Origin: Microbacterium arborescens | GTDB lineage: Bacteria; Actinomycetota; Actinomycetes; Actinomycetales; Microbacteriaceae | Reading direction: 5' to 3' | DNA length: 64,000 bases | NCBI RefSeq assembly: GCF_030369635.1 | Contig: NZ_CP128474.1 | Location: 1,550,001 to 1,614,000 of the forward strand | In this document: piece after piece, positions 35,399 through 46,258 of the stretch | Layout: the number at the start of each line of letters is the position of its first letter | How positions within the stretch are numbered: the first letter of the stretch is position 1 | Position numbers and translations under genes: made by a program | Notes under the pieces: generated by a model | The model's database searches: none | The model's input: the letters and a program-made list of their open reading frames with translations, nothing else | Told to the model about the DNA's origin: nothing

Positions 35399-36566
35399 GT
35401 GGTCACGAACGCGACTGGGCGACGTGCTCACTATTAAGCACGGGTACGCGTTCGCCGGTGACGCATTCTCCGACAATCTCGACTTCCCCACGCTGGTGAC
35501 GCCCGGGAACTTCTCGATCGGCGGTGGGTTCAAGGCGACTAAGCCGAAGACGTTCCTTGGGGATTACCCACCGGAATACCTGCTCGCACCCGGTGATGTT
35601 GTCGTTACGATGACTGATCTGAGTCGAGCCGCTGATACGCTCGGCTATTCCGCTGTCATTCCAGACGACGGACGCGAGTACCTTCACAACCAGCGGATCG
35701 GCAAGGTCGTTATCACCGACGTTGATCGGGCGGATCTGAAGTTCGTCTCGTACCTCCTGCGCGGCCGAGAGTACCGCCAACACGTGGTCGGCGGAGCGAG
35801 CGGATCGACGGTCAAGCACACCAGTCCGGGGCGTATTGAGTCGTTCATAGCTGAGCTCCCGCAGCTCGACGAGCAGAAGCGCATCGCCTCGGTCCTCGGC
35901 ACGTTTGACGACCTGATCGAGACGAACGTCCGTGACGCAGAACACGCGGACGAGCTCTGGCGCGCAGTTCTTCGAGCAGAAGTAGGGAACGAGTCGATGG
36001 GTGTCGCGCTCTCGTCGCTCGCACAGTTCGTCAATGGTCGCAATTTCACGAAAGATGCGTCGCGGTCTGGGCTACCCGTAATTCGAACGCCGGAACTTCG
36101 TACAGGTCCATCAGGCTCCACGGTTAGAACCGAAGTCGCCACAACCGCCGATCGGATCGCGAATGTTGGTGACATCCTCTTCGTCTGGTCCGGCAGTCTC
36201 TTTGTGTCACGTTGGTACTGGGAGCCCGGCCTGGTGAATCAGCATGTGTTTAAGGTGATCCCGGAACCCGACGTTCCCGACTGGCTGGTTATGTTCGCCA
36301 TTGAAGAGCTTATGGACGATTTTCTAGGGGTCGCTGCTGACAAGGCGACCACGATGGGACACATCAAGCGCAGTGACCTCGACAGACTCGTGGCAGTTCC
36401 GCCGCGGTTGGCTTGGTCGGCTCTCGATGCGAAGATCCGTCCCCTTTGGGATGGAAGTCTTTCGGCGCGAACGCATATCTCAGACCTCGCCCGCGCACGT
36501 GACGAGATCCTTCCGTTGCTGATGTCCGGCAAGATCCGTGTCGACGAGAGATTCGAGGTGGCGTAA
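35391..36566 (+). CDS. hsdS: Type I restriction-modification system, specificity subunit HsdS
   Basis: DNA-recognition subunit, 391 residues from ATG 35391 ([21 protein letters not shown]). Two target-recognition domains alternate with two helical conserved regions: [21 protein letters not shown] near residue 165 and [20 protein letters not shown] at the end. Two half-sites should form a bipartite target that cannot be read from sequence. Overlaps hsdM by 8 bases and hsdR by 1. Confidence 0.93.
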   Translation: MSEWSRTRLGDVLTIKHGYAFAGDAFSDNLDFPTLVTPGNFSIGGGFKATKPKTFLGDYPPEYLLAPGDVVVTMTDLSRAADTLGYSAVIPDDGREYLHNQRIGKVVITDVDRADLKFVSYLLRGREYRQHVVGGASGSTVKHTSPGRIESFIAELPQLDEQKRIASVLGTFDDLIETNVRDAEHADELWRAVLRAEVGNESMGVALSSLAQFVNGRNFTKDASRSGLPVIRTPELRTGPSGSTVRTEVATTADRIANVGDILFVWSGSLFVSRWYWEPGLVNQHVFKVIPEPDVPDWLVMFAIEELMDDFLGVAADKATTMGHIKRSDLDRLVAVPPRLAWSALDAKIRPLWDGSLSARTHISDLARARDEILPLLMSGKIRVDERFEVA

Positions 36567-39500
36567 TGGCCGGGATGACCGAAGACGATCTGGAGCAGAT
36601 TGTACTGAGCGACCTCGCCGAACTCGGTTGGGCAACCGTCCATGGCCCTGATATCGCACCCGGGGAAGCTCACGCCGAGCGCACTGACTACCGGGACACG
36701 ATTCTCGAGTGCCGCGTCGCCTCGGCCGTCCGGCGACTCAATCCCGAGCTGCCCGCGGCTGCCGTGCACGACGTCGTCAGCACCATCAAGCGCGCAGAAT
36801 CGCCTCTGGTCGAGACCGAGAACTGGCGCGCGTACAAGTACCTCATCGAGGGCGTGCCGGTCGAGTACCGTGACGACGAAGGCACTCTGCGCACGACGCG
36901 CGCCTGGCTGGTCGATTGGGACGACGTCGATACCAACGACCTCATCGCGGTTGGTCAGTTCACTATCAGGGGCCCGAAGCACGAGCGCCGGCCAGACGTA
37001 ATCTTGTTCGTCAACGGGCTGCCGATGGCTTTGTTCGAGCTCAAGCGGCCCGGCAAGGAGTATGCCAGCGTCAAGGGCGCGCACCGCCAGACTCAGACCT
37101 ACCGGGCGCAGATCCCCGACGTGTTCAAGTGGAACCAGATCACGGTCGTCTCCGACGGCCTCTTCGCCAAGGCCGGCTCGTTCTCAGCCCCGTGGAACCA
37201 CTGGGCACCGTGGAAGACCATCGACGGCGTCGTGAAGGACCCAAAGCACCCGGCAGGCTACAAGCTGCCCGAGATCGAGGTCCTGACCCGCGGTCTGTTC
37301 TGCCCGGAGGTCTTCTTCGACCTCTGCCGGAACTACATCGCGACCTACGGTGACGGAGAGCACACCCGCAAGGCAGTCGCGAAGTACCACCAGTACTGGG
37401 CGGTCAAGAAGGCGGTCGACGAGACGCTACGCGCGGTCGCCGGTGACGGCCGCATCGGCGTTGTCTGGCACACCCAGGGCTCGGGTAAGTCGCTCGAGAT
37501 GGCTTACTACGCGGGCAAAGTCATGCGGAATCCGGGTATGCAGAACCCGACGATTGTGGTGTTGACCGACCGCAACGACCTCGACGACCAGTTGCTCGAT
37601 GAGACATTCGCTTCCTCGAAGGTCGGCTCACCTCTACCTGAAGCGCCCGTCCAGGCCGACTCTCGCGCTCACCTCAAGGAGTTGCTGGCAGGACGTGAGT
37701 CCGGCGGCATCGTCTTCACGACCATCCAAAAGTTCGGGCTCTCCAAGGCCGACCGAGACGCCGGCCGGAAGTTTCCCCTGCTCTCGGATCGCCGCAACAT
37801 TGTGGTGATGGTCGACGAGGCGCACCGCTCGAACTACGACATCATCGATGGCTTTGCGCGGCACCTGCGCGATGCGCTGCCACACGCGTCGTTCATCGGC
37901 TTCACGGGGACGCCAATCGACGAGCGCGACCGCTCCACCATCGAGATCTTCGGTACGACCATCGACGTGTACGACATGACCGACGCCCAGCAGGACGGTG
38001 CGACAGTCAAGGTCTACTACGAGCCTCGCCTGGCGAGGATCGACCTGCCCGAGGCTGCTCGTGAGGAGATCGATTCGGAGTTCGAGGACATCGTCGAGGA
38101 GGCCAGCGAGGGCGTCGGCGAGAAGCTGAAGTCCAAGTGGGCGAAGGTCGAGGCGATCGTGGGCTCCGAGAAGCGCATTGCTGAGCTCGCGGCCGACATC
38201 GTCGAGCACTGGGAGGCGCGACGCGAGGTGCTCACGGGTAAAGCGATGATCGTGACGATGTCGAGGCGCATCGCGGTCGACCTGTACGACGCGATTGTGA
38301 AAATCCGTCCGGACTGGCATCACGAGGACGACGACAAGGGCGTCGTAAAGACAGTCATCACCGGCAACGCGACGGACCCCGCCGAGTTCCAACCGCACAT
38401 CCGCAATAAGAAGATGCGCAACGCGATGAAAGCCCGCGCAAGTGACGCTGACGACTCGCTCGAGCTCGTGATCGTCCGCGATATGTGGCTCACTGGCTTC
38501 GACTCGCCGCCCATGCACACGATGTACGTCGACAAGCCGATGCGCGGCGCGTCGCTGATGCAGGCCATCACCCGCGTGAATAGGACGTTCAAGGACAAGC
38601 CAGCGGGCCTGGTCGTCGACTACATCGGCATCGCGGAGAACTTGCGCGACGCCCTGCAGACCTACACGAAGCGTGACAAGGACGGCCGAGCGATCGGCGA
38701 CGACGTTCGCCGTGCGGCGATCCCGGAAATGCTCGCCGAGCACAGCATCGTGTCCGACATGCTCCACGGCATCGACTGGGTGACAATCCTGGGCTCCGGT
38801 AGCGAAAAGGCCTTCCTGCACGCGGTCGCCGCAACGGTTGACCACTTGCTCGAGTCTGAGCGCGAGTTCGTCGACGGCTCGCACGGCGACGCCGGCGAGT
38901 TCGCAGACGAGGAGGGGCACTCGCTCAAGCAACGCTTCATGGCGCACATGCGCCGCCTCAAGCAGCTCTATACGTTGGTACCGACCTCGGAGGAGGCCGA
39001 GGCGATCCGCGACGATGTCGCCTTCTTCGACGCTGTGCGCCAGTCGATCGCCAAGATCGAGGGATCTGACCGGCCATCGGCCGACGACGACGCGGCGCTC
39101 GACACAGCGGTGCGCCAGATCGTCAGCAACCACATGGCCGGATCCGGCGTCATCGACATCTACGAGGAGGCCGGACTCGGTAAGCCCGACATCTCGCTGA
39201 TCGATGATGCGTTCGCCAAGCAGTTCGAGAGCGCCGAGAACCAGAACCTTCAACTCGAGATGGTTCGACGTCTGATCAGCCAGGAAGTGAAGGTCATCGC
39301 AAAGCGCAACATCGTTGCGGGGCGTCAGTTCTCTGAGATGCTTGCCGAAGCGCTGAACCGATACCAGAACCGAGCCATCGATGCGGCGCAGGTCGTCGCC
39401 GAGATCGTCGAGATCGCGAAGCAGATCAAGGCACAGCAGGAGCGCGGTGAGCGCACCGGCCTGTCCGAAGATGAGTTGGCGTTCTACGATGCGCTGTCCT

Positions 39501-39736
39501 CCAACGAAGCCGCGAAGCTCGCGATGGAGGAGGCAGTCATGAAGCAGATCGCGCACGAGCTGACCGAGATCGTGCGCAACGACGCGAAGACGGACTGGAA
39601 CCTCAAGGAAACAGTGCGAGCGAAGCTGCGAACGCGCATCAAGAGACTCCTGCTCAAGCATGGGTATCCGCCGGACCAGGAGGTAGCGGCGACCGAGCTG
39701 ATTCTGAAGCAAGCGGAGGTCACCGCAGGTGAGTAG
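36566..39736 (+). CDS. hsdR: Type I restriction-modification system, restriction subunit HsdR
   Basis: Motor and nuclease subunit, 1056 residues. The PD-(D/E)xK nuclease is at residues 144-160 (D144, E158-L-K160 in [12 protein letters not shown]) and is intact. Helicase motifs: Walker [12 protein letters not shown] (K308), [18 protein letters not shown] (417-422), FIGFTGTPI, and later [23 protein letters not shown] and AITRVNRTF. The C-terminal helical region docks on the methylase. The ATG overlaps the hsdS TAA by one base. Confidence 0.95.
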   Translation: MAGMTEDDLEQIVLSDLAELGWATVHGPDIAPGEAHAERTDYRDTILECRVASAVRRLNPELPAAAVHDVVSTIKRAESPLVETENWRAYKYLIEGVPVEYRDDEGTLRTTRAWLVDWDDVDTNDLIAVGQFTIRGPKHERRPDVILFVNGLPMALFELKRPGKEYASVKGAHRQTQTYRAQIPDVFKWNQITVVSDGLFAKAGSFSAPWNHWAPWKTIDGVVKDPKHPAGYKLPEIEVLTRGLFCPEVFFDLCRNYIATYGDGEHTRKAVAKYHQYWAVKKAVDETLRAVAGDGRIGVVWHTQGSGKSLEMAYYAGKVMRNPGMQNPTIVVLTDRNDLDDQLLDETFASSKVGSPLPEAPVQADSRAHLKELLAGRESGGIVFTTIQKFGLSKADRDAGRKFPLLSDRRNIVVMVDEAHRSNYDIIDGFARHLRDALPHASFIGFTGTPIDERDRSTIEIFGTTIDVYDMTDAQQDGATVKVYYEPRLARIDLPEAAREEIDSEFEDIVEEASEGVGEKLKSKWAKVEAIVGSEKRIAELAADIVEHWEARREVLTGKAMIVTMSRRIAVDLYDAIVKIRPDWHHEDDDKGVVKTVITGNATDPAEFQPHIRNKKMRNAMKARASDADDSLELVIVRDMWLTGFDSPPMHTMYVDKPMRGASLMQAITRVNRTFKDKPAGLVVDYIGIAENLRDALQTYTKRDKDGRAIGDDVRRAAIPEMLAEHSIVSDMLHGIDWVTILGSGSEKAFLHAVAATVDHLLESEREFVDGSHGDAGEFADEEGHSLKQRFMAHMRRLKQLYTLVPTSEEAEAIRDDVAFFDAVRQSIAKIEGSDRPSADDDAALDTAVRQIVSNHMAGSGVIDIYEEAGLGKPDISLIDDAFAKQFESAENQNLQLEMVRRLISQEVKVIAKRNIVAGRQFSEMLAEALNRYQNRAIDAAQVVAEIVEIAKQIKAQQERGERTGLSEDELAFYDALSSNEAAKLAMEEAVMKQIAHELTEIVRNDAKTDWNLKETVRAKLRTRIKRLLLKHGYPPDQEVAATELILKQAEVTAGE

Positions 39737-42700
39737 TGACACGAGCGAAGCGAGCCTGAGCGCGGTAGGGCCAGCCGAGTCGGTCAAGGCCCCGGGCGCC
39801 GCCGAGAACGCGACAGCAGGCGAAAACTTGCCCAAGAAGGAGATCAAGCTCAGGTCTCTCGCGCCGGAGTACAAGAGCGACCACCACAGCGCATACGTGC
39901 GGCACCTCGAAGACGCCGTTCGCGCGAAGAAGAACCGGAACATCGCGCTTACCGGCCGCTACGGCGCCGGCAAGTCGAGCGTGCTCGACGAGTTCGAACA
40001 GAAGCACCGCGACAAGACCGTCCGCATCAGCATCAACACACTCGGACCGGACGAGAACGATGAAGACCTGACGAACCGCATCCAGAAGGAGCTAGTCAAG
40101 CAGCTCGTCTACCGACTTCGGCCCGGCCAGGTTCGGCGCTCCAGGTTCGCCCGCCCGAAACCGCTCACACGGTGGCGCGCCCTCGCCCAGGCGTTCGGCG
40201 TCACCGTCATCGGCCTCGCGCTGCTCTGGCTGTTCGGGGTGCGCCCTGCCAACGGCTGGCCGGGCGAGGGCCTCACAGCCGAAGCTCAGGGCCTGCTGGC
40301 GTTGGTCTTCTTCTGTCTTGTGCTTTGCGGAGTGTGGGGCATTCGATGGCTGGTCGGCGACAGGATCGTCTCTGAGGTGACCACAGGAGGCACGAAGATC
40401 GCTCTCGGCGACGGGCCGACCACCTACTTCGACAGCTTCCTCGATGAGATCGTTGCCTTCTTCGACGCGGTCGAGCCCGAGTTCGTGATCTTTGAGGACC
40501 TCGATCGGTTCGACGATCCCCAGATCTTCGACTCCCTACGCGAACTCAACACGTTGATCAACGCCTCGGCGCACTGGAAGGGCAGGCCGAATCCACTCCG
40601 GTTCATCTACGCGATCAAGGACAGCCTCTTCGAGCAGTTGGGCTCGGAGCCCGATCGCAAGGAAGAGGACCCGAAAGGCAAGAAATCGGGCGTCGGCCCC
40701 GCAAGTGGCGAGCAGGACACAACCCCGGACGGTCAGGAGACCACGACGAGTGATGCTGCAGCAGCGAAGCCAGCGATCGCACCGAGACTGGACGTAGCTG
40801 CCGAGGCTGTTCGACGCGCCAACCGCACAAAGTTCTTCGAACTGGTCATCCCGATCGTGCCGTTCCTCTCTCACCGGAACGCGCGCGACCACCTCTCTGA
40901 CGCACTTGCCGAGCTTGGCTTCCCGAAAGACTTCGTGTCCCGCCCGCTGTTGGACCTCGTAGCGCGGCACACCACTGACATGCGCCTGATGATCAACATC
41001 TGCAATGAGTTCGCAGTCTTCGTCGAGCGTCTCCTCTGGACCGAGACTCCGGCGCCAGGGATGACTGCCGACCATCTCTTTGCGCTCGTCGCGTACAAGA
41101 ATTTCCACATGGCTGATTTCGAGGCCATCGCGGAGCGCACGAGCACCTTGGATGTACTCGAACGGCATCATCGAGACGACGTACGGGCACTGATCGATGG
41201 ATTGCAGGAGAAGCGCCGGGACCGCGCAAGGATTGAGGAGCTACGCAAGCGGAGGGAAGAAACAGCCAAGATTCTGGGTCGTCGTCTCCGCGACATGAGC
41301 GGCATGCTCCCGACTCAGTACAGCAGGCGGGCGTACACGGTCTCGGCTGGGGCATGGAGCGGTGTGTTGGAGGCTGTTGACACCGTCGATTTCTGGGCGA
41401 ACGTGGCCGAGACCAAGTCGCTCACGCTCCACCAGACGAATCTCTCGCCGGTAACCACGGGCGCCAAAGTGATTGAGGCTGTCTTCCCAGAGCTTGACAG
41501 CCGGGAAGCTTGGCTCGGCCCCGACCCGGCGGAACTCGAGCGTCTCCGGCGGCGCTATGACGAGGACATCGCGATGCTGCGTGGCGCCGACTTCGTCGAG
41601 CTAGCCGAGTACGACGGCGTCCCCGAAGGCCGCACGAAGTTCGCAGAGCGGATCACGGATGTGCTGAAGTCAGAACTTGCTCGTGTTCTCGTTCGCAAGG
41701 GATTCATCACGCGGAACTACGCCGAGTACTCGGCGATCTTTTACGGTAGCTTCGTCGGGGTCGACGTGGCCTACTTCTACAACCACAGCGTTCAGCCGAA
41801 CGAGATGTATCTCGACTTCCACTTCACGTCGGAGAACGCCGTTAGCAACTTGCTCGAGCAGGTGCCGTCGGACTTCACGAGCACCGTGAGCTCGCTGAAC
41901 ATCGAAGTGGTCGACTACCTCCTGACGCATCAGCTCGAACGGGCGAAGGAAGTTGCGGCGTACATCGCATCCCACGAGTCGAGCGAGGACGTGCAGGCCT
42001 TCCTCGACGCCTACTTCAACACGCCCGAGGCACAGCACGAGGCACTCGTCGGGCTGCTCGCTTCGCACCCATGGCACTCTCTATTCGAGTACTTGGCCGG
42101 CCATCGCGCGATCCCGGATGAGGACACGAGGCTGCGGATGTTCGACGCAGCCCTCCTGGGTGTGCAGCCCGTCGAATCGTACAATCTCGGCGAGGTGGCA
42201 AGGGAGCTCTTGGCCGCCTATCACCCACGCATGAAGGCCATCACGGCCGAGCACAGCGCTGCTCAGATCGCGCGAGTGTTCGAGATCCTCCAGGCTGTGG
42301 AACTTGCTGTGCCGGATCTGAGCCACCTGAGCAAGCCACTTCGCGAGCGAATCGTGGCTGCGCACATGTACGAAATCACCGTCCCAAACTTGCAACTAGC
42401 GCTCAGCACCGAGCAGGCCCCTGTTCTGGACGAGGTTAGGAAGAACCAGCATGTGTGGGAACACTGCCGATCCCGCGTCGACGACTACCTCGACGCCATG
42501 CGTGCGCACGAGACGGTCGAGTGGTTCGTCCTGTCCGAGCAGGTGCTTATCGACGTCATCAACGAGCAGCACGAGTCCTGGACGGACGACCAGCTGCGGG
42601 CGGTGATCGAACGCAGTGCCGACACGGTGGCGATCGCTGACCTCCACGAGCTTCCCGAATCAACCTGGCCGATGCTCGTCGAGTCGCGGCATGTGGAACC

Positions 42701-43541
42701 GTCGTTGGTGAACACCATTGAGTACGTGAATGCACACGGCATCGACGAGCGGGTTGCTGGCTTTCTATCGCGGAACGGCGAGGGCCCCATCGAGCTGACG
42801 GAAGTCGACGCGATGGATGACGAAGCGCGCGCAGGACTCGCGGTCAGCCTGTTGAACGCCTCAAAGCACCTGAGTGCCCGAGACCGCGTGGCGTTGGCAG
42901 CTCAAGTGAGTCCTGACGGCGGCGTCGATCTCGCGTCCGTGACGCCCAGTCAGGATCCGCTCTTGGCACGGGGTCTCGAAGTGGGGCTGTTCGAAGACGA
43001 CCTCGCGACCTTCGCCCACTTCGCACCTGGCGGGTGGGCGGCCATGTCCGAGGCCTTCGAAGTGTCGAAGAATGTCTCGGGCTTCATGTCGCCTGCGATC
43101 GTGCGGGGATTCGTCGCAGAGTTCCTCGGCGGGAAGTCTCCTAAGCGTCTAAAGGAGATCGTGGTGGACCGGCTTGCACAGTACGTCGCGGACGACGACG
43201 TGCGGGCCCTCCGGGCCGCCGGCGAGTTCGCCCGTGCGGAGTCACTCAAGCTGCCGCTGGACGAGGTTCGGCGGATTGCGCGCGTCACCAAGGCCGCCAG
43301 TGCTGTCATGCGTCAGTTGGTATTGTCCGCAAAGGAACTTGCGCCAGTCGATGTCGTCGAGATCCTCGCCACCCTCGGACCGCCCTACGACAGGCTTGTT
43401 GCGGGGCCCGGCGCGAAGTTCGACTATCCCGGGAACGTCCCGTCTCTTGACACAGTATTCAGGCGCCTCGAAGAAGCGGGCCGCATCAAGATCACGAGGA
43501 AGGTCCTCGGGTCTGGGCGGACTGTGGAGGTGCTCGTCTAG
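39729..43541 (+). CDS. KAP/YobI-like membrane P-loop NTPase
   Basis: 1270 residues, starting at GTG 39729 inside the end of hsdR (8-base overlap), so it is translated with the restriction operon. Walker [15 protein letters not shown] (K82); two membrane helices about 155-171 and 187-209 inserted between Walker A and Walker B; Walker [13 protein letters not shown] (252-262). This layout is that of KAP-family NTPases and YobI-like proteins. The remaining 1000 residues are long helical repeats without a recognised enzyme domain. Family members include PifA-type phage exclusion proteins, so a defence role is likely but inferred. Confidence 0.87.
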   Translation: MSSDTSEASLSAVGPAESVKAPGAAENATAGENLPKKEIKLRSLAPEYKSDHHSAYVRHLEDAVRAKKNRNIALTGRYGAGKSSVLDEFEQKHRDKTVRISINTLGPDENDEDLTNRIQKELVKQLVYRLRPGQVRRSRFARPKPLTRWRALAQAFGVTVIGLALLWLFGVRPANGWPGEGLTAEAQGLLALVFFCLVLCGVWGIRWLVGDRIVSEVTTGGTKIALGDGPTTYFDSFLDEIVAFFDAVEPEFVIFEDLDRFDDPQIFDSLRELNTLINASAHWKGRPNPLRFIYAIKDSLFEQLGSEPDRKEEDPKGKKSGVGPASGEQDTTPDGQETTTSDAAAAKPAIAPRLDVAAEAVRRANRTKFFELVIPIVPFLSHRNARDHLSDALAELGFPKDFVSRPLLDLVARHTTDMRLMINICNEFAVFVERLLWTETPAPGMTADHLFALVAYKNFHMADFEAIAERTSTLDVLERHHRDDVRALIDGLQEKRRDRARIEELRKRREETAKILGRRLRDMSGMLPTQYSRRAYTVSAGAWSGVLEAVDTVDFWANVAETKSLTLHQTNLSPVTTGAKVIEAVFPELDSREAWLGPDPAELERLRRRYDEDIAMLRGADFVELAEYDGVPEGRTKFAERITDVLKSELARVLVRKGFITRNYAEYSAIFYGSFVGVDVAYFYNHSVQPNEMYLDFHFTSENAVSNLLEQVPSDFTSTVSSLNIEVVDYLLTHQLERAKEVAAYIASHESSEDVQAFLDAYFNTPEAQHEALVGLLASHPWHSLFEYLAGHRAIPDEDTRLRMFDAALLGVQPVESYNLGEVARELLAAYHPRMKAITAEHSAAQIARVFEILQAVELAVPDLSHLSKPLRERIVAAHMYEITVPNLQLALSTEQAPVLDEVRKNQHVWEHCRSRVDDYLDAMRAHETVEWFVLSEQVLIDVINEQHESWTDDQLRAVIERSADTVAIADLHELPESTWPMLVESRHVEPSLVNTIEYVNAHGIDERVAGFLSRNGEGPIELTEVDAMDDEARAGLAVSLLNASKHLSARDRVALAAQVSPDGGVDLASVTPSQDPLLARGLEVGLFEDDLATFAHFAPGGWAAMSEAFEVSKNVSGFMSPAIVRGFVAEFLGGKSPKRLKEIVVDRLAQYVADDDVRALRAAGEFARAESLKLPLDEVRRIARVTKAASAVMRQLVLSAKELAPVDVVEILATLGPPYDRLVAGPGAKFDYPGNVPSLDTVFRRLEEAGRIKITRKVLGSGRTVEVLV

Positions 43542-43664
43542 CGAGCGCGACCTCCTGACGCCCGGGAGAGGGGGAGACCGTGCCGTCCCCCGACAGGAGG
43601 TCTGGCGAGTTGGCCACAGTCTCGCCGAAGGCAGAGCGCTTGGCGCCGGCCAGCGCTCCACGTC

Positions 43665-43829
43665 CTACCAGCCAGGCAGGTTCGCGCCGTCGAAGTCCTC
43701 AGGACGACGAGCCGGGTCGTGGCGCTCAAGGCGGCCGCACTCGGGGCAGCGATCGCCGCCGTCGACCGGACGCATCACGACGTGGCAGTCGGGGCAGTGC
43801 GGCTGCGCACCGACATCGAGATCATCCAC
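43665..43829 (-). CDS. Small zinc-ribbon protein
   Basis: 54 residues from GTG 43829 to TAG at 43665-43667. Two cysteine knuckles, HCPDCHVVM and CPECGRLE, 19 residues apart, form a zinc ribbon; the end reads FDGANLPGW. The frame is open upstream to about 43900 without a better start. It probably binds zinc; function unknown. The stretch 43542-43664 up to the end of the KAP gene holds nothing I can identify. Confidence 0.45.
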   Translation of the reverse strand: MDDLDVGAQPHCPDCHVVMRPVDGGDRCPECGRLERHDPARRPEDFDGANLPGW

Positions 43830-43914
43830 TCTGATCGTCCGTTCGTCGATGGGGCCACCTCGACGCAGGTCCGCGCCGCAAGGTCATCGTATCGACGCGG
43901 GCCTCGCGGCGCTC

Positions 43915-44307
43915 CTAGCTTCGAGCAGCCTGCCCGCCCTCCCACCGTCGCCGCTGTTCCTCGGCCGAGATCGCGGAGCTGTAGCCGTCGCGGAAAGGAG
44001 CGTCGAACGCGGGCCGTTCAATGTCGGTGCGACAGTGCTCCGAGGCTTCCTGATATGTCTCGAGCCATGCGACGATTACGCGATTGCGCCGTTCCAAGGC
44101 CCATTTCGAGACCCGGTAGAGCAGATGCGTCTCGCCAGTCGTTCGGTTCACGGCGGGGCCGTAGTGGATGAGATGCCGCGGTCGGTAGGCCTCGTCGATG
44201 ACGAGCCAGTCCGTTCTGGCCACCTGGATGATGCGCACGGGCCGAATCCCTTCTCCGGCCGTATCTGAGAGTGTAGGGATGCGCCCGTGCCCATTCCAGC
44301 GAGGCAT
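43915..44307 (-). CDS. Hypothetical protein
   Basis: 130 residues with a sensible composition: IIQVARTDWLVIDEAYRPRHLIHYG, LLYRVSKWALERRNRVIVAWLETYQEA. No known family. Its start lies inside the preceding 133-residue frame, whose similarity to a protein seems to end exactly there, so this may be the second half of one gene split by a frameshift near 44310. Same strand as its neighbours. Confidence 0.5.
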   Translation of the reverse strand: MPRWNGHGRIPTLSDTAGEGIRPVRIIQVARTDWLVIDEAYRPRHLIHYGPAVNRTTGETHLLYRVSKWALERRNRVIVAWLETYQEASEHCRTDIERPAFDAPFRDGYSSAISAEEQRRRWEGGQAARS

Positions 44308-44549
44308 CCGACTGCCCGTCGGCGCTCGACCTCGTAGGCCTTGAGCCCAAGTCGGACAGCCACCTCGTCCGCGCTCAGCGACGCCGCCAACCCCTCGAGT
44401 TGCGTTCGCTCTTGGAGTTCAGCCAGCTCTCCTCGGGCGACCCGCGCCTGCGCATCCGCGAGCTCCCGGCGGGTGAAGACTCCCGACTCGATCAGGTATG
44501 CCGTTATGTCGTCGGGGAGACGCCTGGCGTCCCGCTCGTCGCTGTTCAT
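44148..44549 (-). CDS. Helix-turn-helix-like protein, probably frameshifted
   Basis: Reads MNSDERDARRLPDDITAYLI, a helical middle, then a helix-turn-helix-like LSADEVAVRLGLKAYEVERRR up to residue 79. After that the translation is the shadow of the next gene. The real product is either about 80 residues long or a fusion with the following 130 residues. ATG 44549 overlaps the stop of the upstream fragment (ATGA). Confidence 0.4.
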   Translation of the reverse strand: MNSDERDARRLPDDITAYLIESGVFTRRELADAQARVARGELAELQERTQLEGLAASLSADEVAVRLGLKAYEVERRRAVGCLAGMGTGASLHSQIRPEKGFGPCASSRWPERTGSSSTRPTDRGISSTTAPP

Positions 44550-44769
44550 GGTTGCCGGCCGAATCGGCTCGCAGGCCGGCCGTACTCATCCCGCGCGGCC
44601 ATGTCCAGCACCCATTCCGGCGAGGGTCGCCGCAACGCGTAGGCCGCGCGGACGGCGTCGGTCGCGCACCACTTGGGTTGGTAAGCCCGTAGCCGGTTTG
44701 CTCAAGATGCCGATGTTGCTCGCCGACCTCCAGCACGCCGGCGCGAACGTCGTAGCGGGTCCGGGTCAC
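44546..44769 (-). pseudogene. Short hypothetical gene with a frameshift
   Basis: From GTG 44769 the frame reads TRTRYDVRAGVLEVGEQHRHLE and GYGLTNP; after about 44680 plausible protein continues in another frame: PKWCATDAVRAAYALRR, PEWVLDMAARDEYGRPASR, ending at the TGA at 44546. One base added near AACCCAAG would explain this. About 74 residues when joined. Unknown family. Confidence 0.4.
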
Positions 44770-44793
44770 CTCGGCAGGGCGCCGGCAGTCCCA

Positions 44794-45153
44794 CTACTCC
44801 TTGGGTGAATGCTCATCGCACAGCGTTGAGACCCAGAGATCCACGACATACTGCTTCGCGGGCGAGCCGCACAGCTCGCAGGTCTCGATGCTCTTCCACT
44901 CCGCAGCGAGGATCGCTTCATCGAACGCGGGCAGGTAGACCGAGCCGTCGGCGGATGCCTGTGCGTAGAACCTAAGCGAGCCGAATTTGGACTTGACCTG
45001 GTGGATCACGTAGTTCGGGGCGATCGATGAGAGTTCCTCGTCGAGTGCTGCGAGGAGTGGAAACCAGCCGGCCTCGACGTCGAGAACCGCTGGCCACCCC
45101 GCGGCGAATCGCGAGAGGAGGGGGTGACTCTCGGAGGGATCGCTGTCGCTCAT
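44794..45153 (-). CDS. Hypothetical protein with C-terminal CxxC
   Basis: 119 residues from ATG 45153 behind GAGAGGAGC. HPLLSRFAAGWPAVLDVEAGWFPLLAALDEEL, NYVIHQVKSKFGSLRFYAQ, then CELCGSPAKQYVV and LCDEHSPKE, which give a four-ligand zinc site. Similar short proteins occur scattered on plasmids and islands, in my recollection. Coupled to the gene before it by an ATGA overlap. Confidence 0.6.
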   Translation of the reverse strand: MSDSDPSESHPLLSRFAAGWPAVLDVEAGWFPLLAALDEELSSIAPNYVIHQVKSKFGSLRFYAQASADGSVYLPAFDEAILAAEWKSIETCELCGSPAKQYVVDLWVSTLCDEHSPKE

Positions 45154-45656
45154 GGTCGGCGCTCCTCTCTCAGATCGATATCGCGCGATGGACATGACGA
45201 CGTCGGGACACCACTGGCGTCGAGCACCCTTGCAGAGTCGTGACCAGTGCGGATCCGCTGCACCTGACTGGAGCGCGCACGGAAGGTGCGCCCGACGCGA
45301 AGACTCCGGGTGATGCCCTTGTCCCAGTTGATCATCCCGCGACGTCGCCACTCGATCGCGGCGTGGCCACGAAACCCAGTCACCGCTCGCTTCCGCTCAA
45401 AATAAGTCATCCCGGGCGGGAACGATCCTGGGAGGCCATCTGAGTCTGGCAACAGGTGTGTGAACAGCTCGGCGAAGGTGGGGCCGGTCGACGTGCGGCG
45501 GCGTGTCTGCGCGATGAAGATCGCGGCGGCCAAACCCCACTCCTCGGCACTTTGGTCTCCCGTGAAGGCTTCGAAGACATAGCGCCACTCCGCGGGAGGT
45601 GGGGTCTCGATGCCTCGCCACCAGATCGGATACGGCTCGAGGGTCACGCTCACCAT
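45150..45656 (-). CDS. Hypothetical protein
   Basis: 168 residues if ATG 45656 is used; a GTG at 45695 would add 13. LEPYPIWWRGIETPPPAEWRY, AAAIFIAQTRRRTSTGPTFAEL and YFERKRAVTGFRGHAAIEWRRRGMINWDKG suggest a DNA- or RNA-binding basic protein with a helix-turn-helix-like end. No family recognised. No clear ribosome site. Divergent from the Xre gene. Confidence 0.5.
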   Translation of the reverse strand: MVSVTLEPYPIWWRGIETPPPAEWRYVFEAFTGDQSAEEWGLAAAIFIAQTRRRTSTGPTFAELFTHLLPDSDGLPGSFPPGMTYFERKRAVTGFRGHAAIEWRRRGMINWDKGITRSLRVGRTFRARSSQVQRIRTGHDSARVLDASGVPTSSCPSRDIDLREERRP

Positions 45657-45771
45657 CACAATCGCGGTCGTATGCGGAGCCCAGCCCCGTGACACGACCG
45701 GAGGTCATCGGGGCCGGCAGCACACGTGCAGACGAGAGCGGAGTGATCCGATGGAGACGGTGATTGTTTCG

Positions 45772-45809
45772 TATGGCCTCCCGAATTATGCCATACGGAT
45801 TAGGCCATA
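45772..45809. promoter_or_regulatory. Candidate operator upstream of the Xre gene
   Basis: Three copies of a GCCATA unit: TATGGCC (inverted) at 45772-45778, TATGCCATA at 45787-45795 and GGCCATA at 45803-45809. Spacing of the units is 15-16 bases. The segment is AT-rich for this genome and lies between divergent genes. Confidence 0.45.
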
Positions 45810-45839
45810 CCGACTGATTGTCATCGCAACGCTGGAGAG

Positions 45840-46124
45840 ATGGGCCGGCGAGACAACGACATCGAGGCGGCTTGGGGCGCCTACGCACAACGTCTCGCAA
45901 CGGCTCTGCGCCGCGCACGCGAAGCCTCCGGATTGAGTCAGGAGGATGTCGCCTACCGGGCCGGTTTGACCCGCTACACGTACCAGAAGTATGAGAAGGG
46001 CGAGTCGCGACCGGGCAGTCCGGCGAACCCGACGTTACGCACAATCTTGGCGATTTCGCAGGTGCTTGGGACGTCCCTCAGTGAGCTGCTGCCTGACAAG
46101 GCGCCGGATCTCCGCAGCCGTTGA
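45840..46124 (+). CDS. Xre-family helix-turn-helix regulator
   Basis: 94 residues: RLATALRRAREASGLSQEDVAYRAGLTRYTYQKYEKGES is a Cro/CI helix-turn-helix, followed by TILAISQVLGTSLSELLP. The size fits a restriction controller (C protein) or phage-like repressor. ATG 45840 has GGAGAG immediately before it, which is too close, so a leaderless or alternative start is possible. It may bind the GCCATA repeats upstream and control the divergent genes; a role for hsd genes is only a guess. Confidence 0.8.
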   Translation: MGRRDNDIEAAWGAYAQRLATALRRAREASGLSQEDVAYRAGLTRYTYQKYEKGESRPGSPANPTLRTILAISQVLGTSLSELLPDKAPDLRSR

Positions 46125-46258
46125 GCACACCGACGGTGTGCCGCCGTCTTAGGCCCTGATCGGTTGAGTCGACCTGCAGCGGCGTGCTGTCTGTTGAGTC
46201 AGGCCCTGCACCCGCGCACGACGAACGCCTTAACGGGGCCCCGCCCTGGACGCGGATC

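Noticed and set aside
37634..39943. 769-codon minus-strand frame opposite hsdR
   Set aside because: Composition is a shadow of HsdR coding on the other strand; no motif or start signal.
46138..46200. Possible attachment site between the Xre and DUF2290-like genes
   Set aside because: Contains a GTTGAGTC repeat (two copies) but no flanking duplication or integrase nearby supports an integration point.
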